This document shows, in pieces, positions 19,841-27,363 of a stretch of DNA of 27,363 nt; the stretch's first letter is position 1; every line of letters begins with the position of its first letter. The translations under genes and the position numbers were made by a program. This stretch comes from Haplomitrium mnioides (taxonomy: Eukaryota; Marchantiophyta; Haplomitriopsida; Calobryales). The stretch is from assembly GCA_049999725.1 (NCBI GenBank), contig JBNGIS010035968.1, forward strand, positions 1-27,363, read 5' to 3'. The notes under the pieces are model-generated. The model saw only the letters and a list, made by a program, of their open reading frames with translations. It was not told the DNA's origin and made no database searches.

Positions 19841-20352
19841 GACTTTGATGTAAAACTTGAAATCTCTTGCGCGCTTTGACTCTAATGTAGAACTTGGAAT
19901 CCCTTGTACTATGAGACCCTAATCTAGAAATCAGAACCCTAACTGTGCCATAGAGTTTATTACGGAACTCATAACCTTAAGCGCACTTATTCTCTGATAT
20001 AGAACTCGGAACCCTATATGCCCATAGACTTTTATACGCAAGTTAGAACCTTATGCACACATTGACTCTGTTGTGGAACTCAAAACCCTTTGCAAGCATA
20101 GTCTTTCTTGGCAAACACTCATATGTAGAACTTAGAACCCTATGCATGCATAGACTTTGATGCGGAAGTCGGAGCCTTATGCACACCTAGACTCTAATAC
20201 AAAACCTTGAACCTTGCACATACAAAGACTACTGTATAGAACTTGGAACCTAAACCACTCAAAGACTCTAATGTGGAGCTGAGAGCCCTTTGTTTGCAGA
20301 GACCCCAATCTGAAACTTGGAGAACTTTGCGTGTATAGACTCTGAAGCAAAT
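19841..20352 (+). repeat. Tandem array, about 13 units of 37-40 bp
   Basis: Units of the form GACTCTAATGTAGAACTTGG followed by AACCCTATGCATGCATA begin at 19841, 19878, 19915 and on to near 20339. They are diverged, mainly at C/T and G/A positions. The ATGCATGCAT part is a palindrome. It lies downstream of DUF7869-like copy A and has the same orientation relative to that gene as the matching array beside copy B. Confidence 0.78.
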
Positions 20353-20690
20353 TTCTAAACCCACTACTTGTTTGGTTTCTCTAGCCTTTTTTATTTTGAG
20401 TTATGACTCTTTGCATATATGAATGTTTGAATTTTAGAAGATTTTAAATTACTAAACCCTTGTAAAACATGACTACTAAACTCTTCGTGCGCATGGATTT
20501 AAAGGCATAATGGAAAGCTTTTTCTTTGCTTGGAACTCAAAATAGAGCTTTGAACTCCACCCAAGGGTAGGTTTTTGTAGCTTTTCTGTGTTGGGACTCC
20601 AATATGATTCCATTGACTTTTTGTCTGCTTGGGTTTTTCTTCAAGTTTTCTACTTTTTTAAAAATAATATTTTAGTGGTATCGTGTCTAT
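20353..20690. other. Centre between the two inverted copies
   Basis: T-rich sequence without a recognisable gene. It contains isolated repeat-like words such as GCGCATGGATTT near 20490. No symmetrical terminal sequence was found that would mark an element end. Confidence 0.4.
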
Positions 20691-20890
20691 GTGTTCATGA
20701 AGCTTGAAGGTGGTTCTAAGTTCTACTTCAAAGTTCATGATTCTTAGTTCTGCTTCAGAGTATAGGCTTCAACAATCTATACATGCATGAAGTTCTAAGT
20801 TCTACTTTAAAATCCATGCATGCATGGGGTTCAATATTCCAAACATGCAAAGGGTTTAGAGTTCCACTTTGGAGTTCTTGCATGTACAAA
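20691..20890 (-). repeat. Inverted counterpart of the 37-40 bp array
   Basis: About five units read AAAGTAGAACTTAGAACTTC followed by ATGCATGCATGGA on the minus strand. They are the same repeat as 19841-20352 in the opposite orientation. The array touches the end of arm B near 20890. Confidence 0.72.
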
Positions 20891-22120
20891 CTTCATCAGT
20901 CTAAAAATGTTAGATTAAATGGTTGTAAGGTTGTTTTACTCAATTCGCTTTTTTGTGTTAGAAGAAAATCAAAAGAAAGTATTGTGATCTCTGTGACATC
21001 TAATACATCGATATGCAATTTTTATTTGTGTTTTGCTTCAGTGGATTTGTTTTGGGTTTAGAGGTTCTTACTCATCAAATGACAATACTTTGAAGACCTT
21101 TTGAAATTAATCCAAATGGTTTGCTCTTTGGCTATGACACAAATCAACCTTTTGGCTTTAACATCATGCACATTGCCAAATTTGTGATCATATCTTGTTT
21201 GATGTAAAATGGTTCCTTTTGTCAGCATTGAAGCTCCATCAATACTGTTCAACATGAAAAAAATATATATACATTTGATTTCAGCCTCTTCCCCGTGTGG
21301 TTGAACATCAACTTGAGAAGGTACACTAGTGTTTTGAAAATCATCACAAGAGTTTGTAGAATGTGAAGTTGGAAATGTGATTTTTATTTCAAGTCTTCTT
21401 TTCTTTCTTTCAATGATTTATGCAACAATCTTGTGTTGGGCAAGAAAAAACTCATTCCACCATTATATTAGAATCTTTCAAGAACTTGTAGTGGTTCTTG
21501 CTTATGTTGCATTAACTCTAAAGGCCTCTTTGTTCGCATCAACTTCTCTTGTGTTTTTATAGGTTGTTTGATTTCAAAATAAACCTTCAATAAGATCAAA
21601 GTTGTACTCATAGTTTTCTTATCCACTTCCAATAGACACTTGAGTTGTTGAACACTATCATGAGATGACCAACATTCATCTCTTGAAAATTGTTTGCTTC
21701 AAATCTTTGCATTCAAATCATTTAACTTGAACTATTGATTGAAAGTTATGTCATTAATCTTTTGAATCAATTAGAGAGGTTGTTGTAGAAACAACTTGAT
21801 ATCTGAAGTTTCTCATAGAAGAGTTGCGTTGGTTATGGATTATATGACAATTGCAATGTCTAGCTAAAACTAGACATATTTTGAGAATTTGTTGAATATC
21901 TTATCAATTCGATCATAGGTATGGCTGACCACGAGGAATCCCACTTTGATTTTTTTTAAAGACATTCTTTGCACATAAGAGAGTAAGATATCTAAAAAAT
22001 ATGGAATTTTCATTCTCTTGTGTTGTATTATCAAGCTAAAGATATAAAGTAGGAGTTAACAACCCTGAAAAGTCACATACTATTTTGTTTAATACTATAA
22101 CCATCAAGTTGAAGTAGCAT
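20890..22120 (-). repeat. Arm B of a diverged inverted duplication
   Basis: Reverse-complement counterpart of 18020-19370. Small insertions and deletions make the arm about 100 bases shorter. The divergence suggests an old duplication, or two independent insertions of one family. Confidence 0.8.
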
Positions 22121-22270
22121 AAGATTTGCAAAAGTAAGAAAACAAAACAAGAAGCCAATCTCATGCATGTAACAAACCACAACAAAAACTTTCTAATAAT
22201 ATCAAAAGAAGAGGAGAAAAAAATATGTTGCATATGTAGAATCTCATATGTACATAGTGCAACAATCAAA
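20890..22270 (-). pseudogene. DUF7869-like pseudogene, copy B, inverted
   Basis: On the minus strand the coding pattern repeats copy A. A 77-codon open frame (22269-22036) ends at the LTPTLYL block. Next comes LDNTTQENENSIFFRYL (catalytic-type Asp codon 22032-22030), then VVSHTYDRIDKIFNKFSKY in place of DHTHNQINQIF. The His-Thr-His becomes His-Thr-Tyr and the preceding Asp becomes Ser. The later segment around 21255-21061 (GASMLTKGTILHQTRYD) matches copy A near 18930-19000. Many stops and frameshifts occur. The upstream MDQKKT block seen in copy A is not found here; different sequence stands at 22120-22340. Dead copy, more diverged from the family motifs than copy A. Confidence 0.65.
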
Positions 22271-23121
22271 AATACTAGTTTGCAATAATATTAGAAGAAA
22301 ATAAGATAAGAATATCTTGTACATTTGGAGTCTCATGTCAAAAAATAGAATTCAAAATAGAGTACTTGACAGAGAATAGATAAAGCAAGAGTGCATCTTA
22401 AATAATAAAAGCCAAAACATTTGTTCACCTTGTTATACTCCAAAACATATCTCTTCACAATGATTTAATCTTTTCACAAGTTTCAAAAAAAAAATCTATT
22501 GCATTTAGGAATCGCAACATTTGAAAAGTGCATTCTCCAATGCTTTTCAAAACTAGAGAAATGTAAAAGATAATCATGATTCTTCTCTTTAAAATAAGTT
22601 GTATTATAATGATAAACTTTCTATTTGGTAAAATTATGATGTAAGTTATATATTTTATAAGTTGAAATTCTCTTATATTGTGTTTGAAAAAATAATTTCA
22701 CTCATTCACATGAAAATACCACTCTAGCAGATAAGTCTCTCTTTTTGAAAGAGCTTCTAAGATTTGTATTTTTCATTTTTTGTATTCTTCGGATTCTATT
22801 GTTCCGAATAGATATTATTAACCTGAATGTTGTCTTACATATAATAGTACCTCTAGCAAAAATAAATTGATTGGATATCTTTGGATCTTTTCTTGATATA
22901 TTCCATTGTAAAATGATATTTCATGTTTTTCCAAAAGTGTATTCCTCCAACAGTTTGGATGAAATATGTCTTGCATAGTGACATACAATTATTTTCAACA
23001 TGAAATTCTCATCAACTTTATAATCGACCTAGGATCAAGTTTTTTCTTAATAAATCTCTCGTCATGATTGGCTTTTAGCAAAGAATTATCACATAAAAGA
23101 ATTTGCTTATTTGGGTTTTAG
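22271..23121. other. A+T-rich stretch without a recognised gene
   Basis: No long frames. A rough direct duplication of about 60 bases (around 22189-22250 and 22280-22338, sharing TAATAAT, AGAAGA, TCTCATATG-like words) lies at its left edge. Nothing else is supported. Confidence 0.45.
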
Positions 23122-23364
23122 TCAAGAAAAAGAGTTCTTATGCTTGGATGGTTGATTTGGTACATATATGAATCCAACTATTGGAGACAAAGCATTGTCT
23201 TTAAGATCTTCTATATCATTCAAATTATGTTTCTGTTTTGGAGTGTACTTCTCAAAAGTGAGCATACAAATTTTAATGTTGAAAGAACTTGACCAAGCAA
23301 AAACTATATCTTCACCAAAATCTCGAATATTGGGCAGAATATAGAATCTCAAGTCCATGCTCAC
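23122..23364 (-). pseudogene. Unidentified 80-codon open segment, possible exon remnant
   Basis: The minus frame MSMDLRFYILPNIRDFGEDI continues through AWSSSFNIKI, TFEKYTPKQKHNLNDIEDLK and VGFIYVPNQPSK. Its amino-acid mix is more protein-like than the A+T-rich surroundings. I do not recognise a family. It lies on the same strand as, and between, the ParB-like pseudogene upstream and DUF7869-like copy B downstream, so it could be a remnant exon of either. No splice sites were confirmed. Confidence 0.3.
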
Positions 23365-23929
23365 ATAGGCTAGATCTCTCTACAAGCACAAAGATCTAGC
23401 CCACGCCAAAGCCAAAGAGTTCATCTGCGCATAGACTCTTAGATGTCCATGTGTGCATGAAAGAAACTCAAAAAATAAAAGTATTTTAAAATAATTCAAC
23501 CAAAACAACCGCTACTTTGAACTAGGAACCGCTACAAGGTTCCTGTTTCATTTTTCACTCTCAAAAACCAAATTTGTAATTTTAGCATCTAAAATCATGA
23601 TTTTGATGCTAGCAATATTCATTTTGTAAAAAAAATGTAATTATACATACCAAAATGACTCACTTTGAGTGTACATTGTATTGAAAACAAATTTTCTTTT
23701 GAGTATTTTAACAAAATTGCTTCTATAATTTTATCTTTCAAAAGCATGAGCATTACCAAACAAAATATATAGAAAATTTTATACGACATTTGTTGTTAAA
23801 TATTTTCAAAACTAACAATAAGATCAATAATTTGAAAATTTGATAAAAACATCCAAATTTTTGAAGTAGAACTCTAAAGTGTTGGCGTAAGAGGATTGTT
23901 GAAGCAAAATTGTGAAAAGATTGTTAAAG
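23365..23929. other. Non-coding, some short repeat words
   Basis: A+T-rich. Near 23370-23460 there are isolated copies of words such as CTGCGCATAGACTCTTAGATGTCCATGTGTGCATG, resembling the repeat cores elsewhere in this third of the window. No gene seen. Confidence 0.4.
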
Positions 23930-24065
23930 CCTATGCGTGCATGGACAACTAAAGCCCAAGTGTAGGCACGCTTTGTTTGAAAAATCCTTGCGCGTAAGGA
24001 CAACTACAGCTAACTCAAGCTTGAATAACTAAAGCTCATGCCCGCATGGACAACTCAAGTGATTC
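23930..24065. repeat. Short array with a GCGCATGGACAACT core
   Basis: Three or four degenerate units contain AAAGC-CATGC-CGCATGGACAACT, at about 23930, 23980 and 24030. The core matches the ATGCGCGCATGGACT core of the 26400-26890 array. It lies 3' of the ParB-like exon on the minus strand, possibly in another intron. Confidence 0.6.
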
Positions 24066-24333
24066 ATGACTGCTGAGTAATTGGAAGTAGGGAATGCAGA
24101 AGGTCGTCTAAGAAAGAACATAAAATGAAAAAGGAAAGTGAACTTCCATTCCAACATAGACTTCTTTGCTAATTCTCATAAAAACCAAATTGTTTTGTTC
24201 AAAAACCATTTTGCGCACCAAATTGAATCGTGATGAACAAACTTAAAATGGATTGGGAGTGCAACAAGATTGAAACTTCAGCAAATAAAACTTTGTAAAA
24301 AAATACTTTATGATGTAAAACAATTTCATCAAC
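24066..24333. other. Non-coding stretch 3' of the ParB-like exon
   Basis: No motif or long frame. If the ParB-like gene continued, this would be intron or downstream sequence on the minus strand. Confidence 0.35.
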
Positions 24334-24655
24334 CAAATGCTGCCATCTTGGACTCCTATATGTGGAGAGGGTACTCTCTTGCTTCCTCCCAGCATCTGTA
24401 ATAAACTTCGGAGCAAAAACTTTTCACCACCACTGGCAAAACTTTATGTCTCTTTGCCTCCCGAGACATTTCATCCATTGAAAGCTCTCCGACTTCCACG
24501 CATTTGAGAACTGAAATTTTGACCTCGTCGGGAAGACCCTGAAGGGACCTCCAAGGTGTCCACTTCATGTCCTCCATTCTAAGAGATCCCTTGACCTTCG
24601 GCTTTTGGCCCTTCACTGTATTTTTCTCCCACATTGAAAATATGCTCTGTTGTAG
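24334..24655 (-). pseudogene. ParB-like pseudogene, exon 2 second part, with HTH-like segment
   Basis: This continues exon 2 after the solo LTR. The last codon before the insertion (GAT) is followed in phase by CTACAACAG at 24655. The frame reads LQQSIFSMWEKNTVKG, then a segment GLPDEVKISVLKCVEVGELS (about 24541-24480), and then CWEEAREYPLHI before TAG at 24358-24356. The LP-EV---L--VE-GELS pattern resembles the start of the helix-turn-helix region that follows the nuclease-like domain in ParB proteins (LP-EVQ-LL-EG-LS). That supports the ParB-like reading of the first part of the exon. The coding pattern continues about 20 more bases (ESKMAAFG) and then ends, perhaps at a splice donor GT near 24333. 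It cannot be functional: the exon is interrupted and has upstream stops. Confidence 0.58.
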
Positions 24656-24660
24656 ATCCC
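24656..24660. other. Target-site duplication ATCCC, left copy
   Basis: ATCCC directly precedes the solo LTR and is repeated directly after it at 25204-25208. Confidence 0.9.
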
Positions 24661-24770
24661 TGTAACGGTCACTAACTTTAGTAAGCACAAACTAAAAATG
24701 GAGACAACTAGATCTAAAAAGCTATCACTAAGTTAGAGTGTTAAAAAGCGAGTGCTATTATAGAGAGAGT

Positions 24771-24950
24771 GACACGTGGCAAGAGGAGAGAAAGTCAATG
24801 AATTAAAGTAAAGGAAAGGCTACTTTAGAAGAGGATAAGGACACGTGGCAAGCGGAGGATTAAAGCAAATAGAAGGTTCTAAGATAAGGACACGTGGCAG
24901 AAGAAGAACTAAAGAGAAATGGAAGGTTCTAAGATAAGGACACGTGGCAG
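24771..24950 (+). promoter_or_regulatory. Four G-boxes in a 49-50 bp tandem repeat of the solo LTR
   Basis: GACACGTGGC occurs with CACGTG starting at 24773, 24842, 24891 and 24941. The last three belong to a tandem unit of 49-50 bases with GGTTCTAAGATAAGGACACG. CACGTGGC is the abscisic-acid-response type G-box bound by plant bZIP proteins. The sites lie 130-300 bases upstream of the TATA box. Confidence 0.75.
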
Positions 24951-24968
24951 AAGGAGAATAAAAGTAAA

Positions 24969-25085
24969 GGGTGGTCCAATCAATGAAAGAGGAAAAAAGG
25001 GTGGTCCAATTAGAGGAGGATAGAAAAGGAACCAATGGGGTTTCGCCACCTATGTAAGCAAAGTACTTCTAAGTTAGTATATAAA
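24969..25085 (+). promoter_or_regulatory. Core promoter of the solo LTR: CCAAT repeats and TATA box
   Basis: GGGTGGTCCAAT is repeated near 24969 and 25001. A further CCAAT is at 25032-25036, and TATATAAA is at 25078-25085 followed by GAAGGGAG. Transcription would start near 25110 on the plus strand, antisense to the host pseudogene. Confidence 0.65.
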
Positions 25086-25203
25086 GAAGGGAGAGTGCCT
25101 TGTTGGGCATCTCTTACCTTGTGGGTTCTTGAAGTCCTTTATGCGCTACTCTTGTATGTGTTTGTGCTAATTTTGGTGTGTAATGTATGTGTGTAGTGTT
25201 ACA

Positions 25204-25208
25204 ATCCC
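25204..25208. other. Target-site duplication ATCCC, right copy
   Basis: Directly after the solo LTR end GTTACA. It matches 24656-24660 exactly. Confidence 0.9.
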
Positions 25209-26327
25209 AGAGCTCACCACTTTGAAATGCAAGCTGGATTCAATTGTCTTGAGAAATGACTGTCTTCTCAAGTGTCAACTTGGGCTTGATCTCCAAGGTC
25301 TCCAACACTAACTCTCTTTTCAATTTCTATGATGACACCATCCCACTCTCATCAAACCTCTGATGCCAATATTCAACCTTATGAATTGAGCTCATTTCCA
25401 ACCTATATCTTTTGTCGTAGTTGTCATCTGTTGCAAAAATACGGGCCTTTGTTGGTGTAGGGCCCACGTAGACATAGCTCTTGCAGAGCAAAAGCACGAG
25501 ATTCTTTGCTCTGTATTTTGTGATAAGAAGCTGTCTTGCTGCAGCATTGTGATTGCCCCTCTTGCAATCTCGTAGTAATACTTGTCAGAGTTTCTAATAT
25601 TGAACTCTGACTTATCCTTCAACTCGCAGTTCGGGTCAACAACAATAGTAAAAAAACTATACTCATATTTGTTTGTGAGCATTTTCTGCGCTAGAAGCTC
25701 AACAAAATCTTCATTCAACCTTCTAATCTAGAAAAGCCTCCAATTATCTATTCTAGATTTTGGCATATTCAAGTTTTCTAGCCTAATAGTAATTGTTTCT
25801 TTGCGGACTCTACATTGCTAGATTGCAGACTCCATGATTTTGTTTTTATCTTCTTCAGAGACTGTCTAAGGGTCCACTTGCTCACATTCTTCAAATGTTC
25901 GCAACCCCTTGTGCGATTGCTTTTTCACTCTTGACATTGGAGCATGAAATGACTTCGGCTCTATTTCTTGCCCTCATCTACTTGGTGTTGAAGATGAAGA
26001 GGTAGCAAAAGACAACCTTATTAGAGATTTGGAGGAGGCTGGCTCCTCCTCAATAAATGAAGCTAGAACAAGCTTTTTCTTTTCAACCACCTGCTTCTTC
26101 TTTTTAGGAGCCTCAGCTGGCTCTACCTCCTTTCTCTTTTTTTGCGCAAAAGGGCCTACAATGTGAATTGAAAATGTAGCCACGCTCGGATGCAACACCA
26201 TCTGTTGAATATTTGCGCCTTGCTTGAGCTTCAAAATTTTGATGTTGATGGCAAACTTTATGAACTCACATTCGATGTGCTTCACGTCTTGGTAGCTATC
26301 GACAAAATCCGTAAAAAATTGAGTGAA
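25204..26327 (-). pseudogene. ParB/sulfiredoxin-fold-like pseudogene, exon 2 first part
   Basis: Exon 2 starts after TTTTGTTTTGTCTCCAG (acceptor AG 26329-26328) with FTQFFTDFVDSYQDVKHIEC. A Lys-rich, NLS-like stretch (AQKKRKEVEPAEAPKKKKQ) follows near 26145-26085. The frame has stops at 25976, 25868, 25820 and 25730. The region from about 25720 has FVELLAQKMLTNKYEYSFFT and DKYYYEIARG. After a frameshift near 25558 comes GNHNAAARQLL (GNH codons 25557-25549), then YVYVGPTPTKARIFATDDNY and RYRLEMSSIHKVEYWHQRF. GNH-x-A-A followed by a TP-EA-I-A-DHN-like block is, to my knowledge, the pattern of eukaryotic ParB-like proteins. Two more stops (25329, 25242) precede the solo LTR. In bacteria ParB binds centromere-like sites; eukaryotic relatives are uncharacterised. 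The family call needs a profile search. Confidence 0.62.
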
Positions 26328-26927
26328 CTGGAGACAAAACAAAAAACCATCAAACACAAGTACAATTGTACTTAACATTCAATGTAAGAAAAAAGACAAT
26401 GCAGTCTATGCACGCATGGACTAGAAAGTCCACGCGCACCTGGACCTAGGAGTCCAAGCGTGCAAGAACCTAGGAGTCAATACGAGCATGGACCTGACAA
26501 TTCAGGCGGTGTTGGACCTAGAAGTCCATGTGCGCATGGACATGGGAGTCCTTGCGCGCAAGGACTTGGAAGTCCATGCGCGAGTGGACCTGGGACTCCA
26601 TGCGCGCATGGACTTGGGAGTTTATGCGCATCTCGACTCATGAGTCCATGTGCGTATGGACTTGGGAGTCCATATGTGCAAGGACTTGGAAGTCCATGCA
26701 TACAAGGACATGGGAGACCATACGAACATGGACTCGGGAGTCCATGCCCTTAGAGACTTGTGACTCCTTACGCGCCTCACATTGTGAAGTCCCTTCACGC
26801 ATGGACATGGTCCATGCGCGCATGGTCTTCCAAGGTCCATGCGTGCCTTGACTCCCAAGCTCAGGCGCACATTGAGTTCCAAGTCAGTAAAAAAAGACAC
26901 AAATGAAAAAATGTTTTAAAATGTTAC
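26328..26927 (-). other. 600-base intron of the ParB-like pseudogene
   Basis: The donor reads AAG|GTAACA (GT at 26927-26926) and the acceptor has a T-rich tract ending CTCCAG (26329-26328). Both flanking exons are in phase 0. Most of the intron (26400-26890) is the 24-bp repeat array. Confidence 0.65.
26400..26890. repeat. 24-bp tandem array, about 20 units, self-complementary
   Basis: The typical unit is GGACTTGGGAGTCCATGCGCGCAT without spacers. Two inverted repeats fill it: GGACT...AGTCC around a 4-base loop, and the perfect palindrome ATGCGCGCAT. Units differ mostly at CG sites (CGCG, TGTG, CGTA, CATA forms). Because the unit is 24 bases, a multiple of three, and has no stop in several phases, long frames appear on both strands. 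They are not genes. There are no unique spacers, so this is not a CRISPR array. Confidence 0.9.
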
Positions 26928-27287
26928 CTTGTCGTCTTCCTTTTCTGTCTGAAGATGTTTAGCAAAAATGTCCCTCTTCTTCATCTTGGAAAAAGCAAAT
27001 TGATTGCGATTTGCCTTATATAGGATAATCGCATTGTGTGACTACACAAGCATCGTGATGTTGGCTCATTAGCCCTCTATGATCATTGTGATATGGATAA
27101 CAAAGCCCAAGTTGAATTTCTCACCTTCTCCAACAAAAAGGTAAACGTGTTGATTAGGGTCTTTCAAGGATCAACAATTAACCAAGCAATCCTAGTCTAG
27201 TTTTTCAGGCTCAAGAGTCTTGATAACATCTGAATACCTGTAGGGCTTTGGTTGAGCAGGTCTAGAAACATTTACTTGAGATGCCAT
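26928..27287 (-). pseudogene. ParB-like pseudogene, exon 1 (120 codons)
   Basis: ATG at 27287 begins MASQVNVSRPAQPKPYRYSD. One frame runs 360 bases to the donor AAG|GTAACA at 26928, including blocks NQHVYLFVGEGEKFNLGF, HNAIILYKANRNQFAFSKMK and DIFAKHLQTEKEDD. Five or so stop codons interrupt it, yet the phase never shifts, which suggests point-mutation decay. The end is in phase with exon 2. I do not recognise a domain here. The segment before the ATG is A+T-rich and runs to the window end, so promoter and any earlier exon are outside view. The start choice rests on the coding pattern beginning there. Confidence 0.58.
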
Positions 27288-27363
27288 TTTTTAGAAAGTA
27301 AAAACGGGTAGAATTAGAGGTGAAAAATCTAATGAACAAAAGTTCACAAAAATTGAACGGTTG

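Larger units (their letters stand above)
24661..25203 (+). mobile_element. Solo LTR, 543 bp, with perfect target duplication
   Basis: It begins TGTAAC and ends GTTACA, a perfect 6-bp terminal inverted repeat with the TG...CA ends of LTRs. It is flanked on both sides by ATCCC, the 5-bp duplication left by LTR-element integrases. Inside, in plus orientation, are four CACGTG sites, two GGTCCAAT boxes, a TATA box (25078-25085) and a T/G-rich end. There is no internal region, so recombination between two LTRs probably removed the rest of the element. It is unlike the other LTRs in the window. Removing it and one ATCCC restores a continuous minus-strand frame, so it inserted into coding sequence. 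Confidence 0.9.

Noticed and set aside
24771-24950. CACGTG cores as bacterial parS-like sites connected with the ParB-like protein
   Set aside because: They belong to an independently inserted solo LTR with ordinary plant promoter elements. CACGTGGC is a standard G-box, and the longer parS palindrome is absent.
24655-25204. An intron between the two parts of ParB-like exon 2
   Set aside because: GT-AG-like borders can be drawn, but the TG...CA ends, the exact ATCCC duplication and the unbroken phase show an LTR insertion.
25351-25375. A primer-binding-site-like TGGCATCAGAGG on the minus strand, suggesting another LTR element
   Set aside because: It lies in the ParB-like exon and encodes YWHQRF in the frame that continues on both sides. 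No LTR end abuts it.
26400-26890. CRISPR-like appearance of regular palindromic repeats
   Set aside because: There are no unique spacers, units are head to tail and diverged, and the context is a eukaryotic intron.
26460-26900. Long open frames on both strands across the 24-bp array
   Set aside because: The unit length is a multiple of three and has no stop in several phases. The frames disappear at the array edges and show only repeat peptides.

Overview
This window looks like repeat-dominated intergenic DNA from a land plant with a large genome. A gymnosperm or similar is my guess, but nothing in the window fixes the taxon. I see no intact host gene, tRNA or rRNA. Almost everything recognisable is a decayed mobile element, and one 100-base run of N (3426-3525) marks an assembly gap.

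Layout. (1) 1-4359: a Ty1/copia element on the minus strand. It has a 5' LTR (3324-4359), a primer-binding site, an open gag, a frame-broken pol without a protease, a polypurine tract and the first 47 bases of the 3' LTR. (2) 4360-8400: G+C-rich DNA made of nested imperfect tandem repeats, then a stretch (about 7150-7605) that recurs inverted at about 15400-15860. (3) 8400-8793: A+T-rich filler. (4) 8794-9200: a minus-strand Ty3/gypsy RNase H remnant. It abuts a plus-strand Ty3/gypsy chromovirus pol (9205-12583, protease to chromodomain) with its 3' LTR (12591 to about 13000). (5) About 13005-16300: a minus-strand gag pseudogene with three zinc knuckles, a degenerate primer-binding site and an LTR-like upstream region. 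(6) 16320-16625: a minisatellite.

The right third is the least ordinary part. At 17.8-22.1 kb there are two inverted, diverged copies of a pseudogene whose motifs match the DDE-like DUF7869 family. Between them are arrays of 37-40 bp repeats, also inverted with respect to each other. At 27287-24334 on the minus strand lies a two-exon pseudogene whose second exon resembles ParB/sulfiredoxin-fold proteins: it has a GNH-x-A-A motif followed by a helix-turn-helix-like segment. Its intron holds about twenty 24-bp repeats, each almost wholly self-complementary. The second exon is split by a solo LTR (24661-25203) with a perfect 5-bp target duplication, and the reading frame continues exactly across it.

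How the parts relate. The retroelements form an insertion and deletion mosaic. The DUF7869-like copies, the ParB-like pseudogene and the repeats with a core like TCCATGCGCGCATGGA lie together and may be remains of one undescribed plant element or gene family. That link is inference from proximity, strand and shared repeat motif. All family names rest on motif recognition by eye, without database searches.
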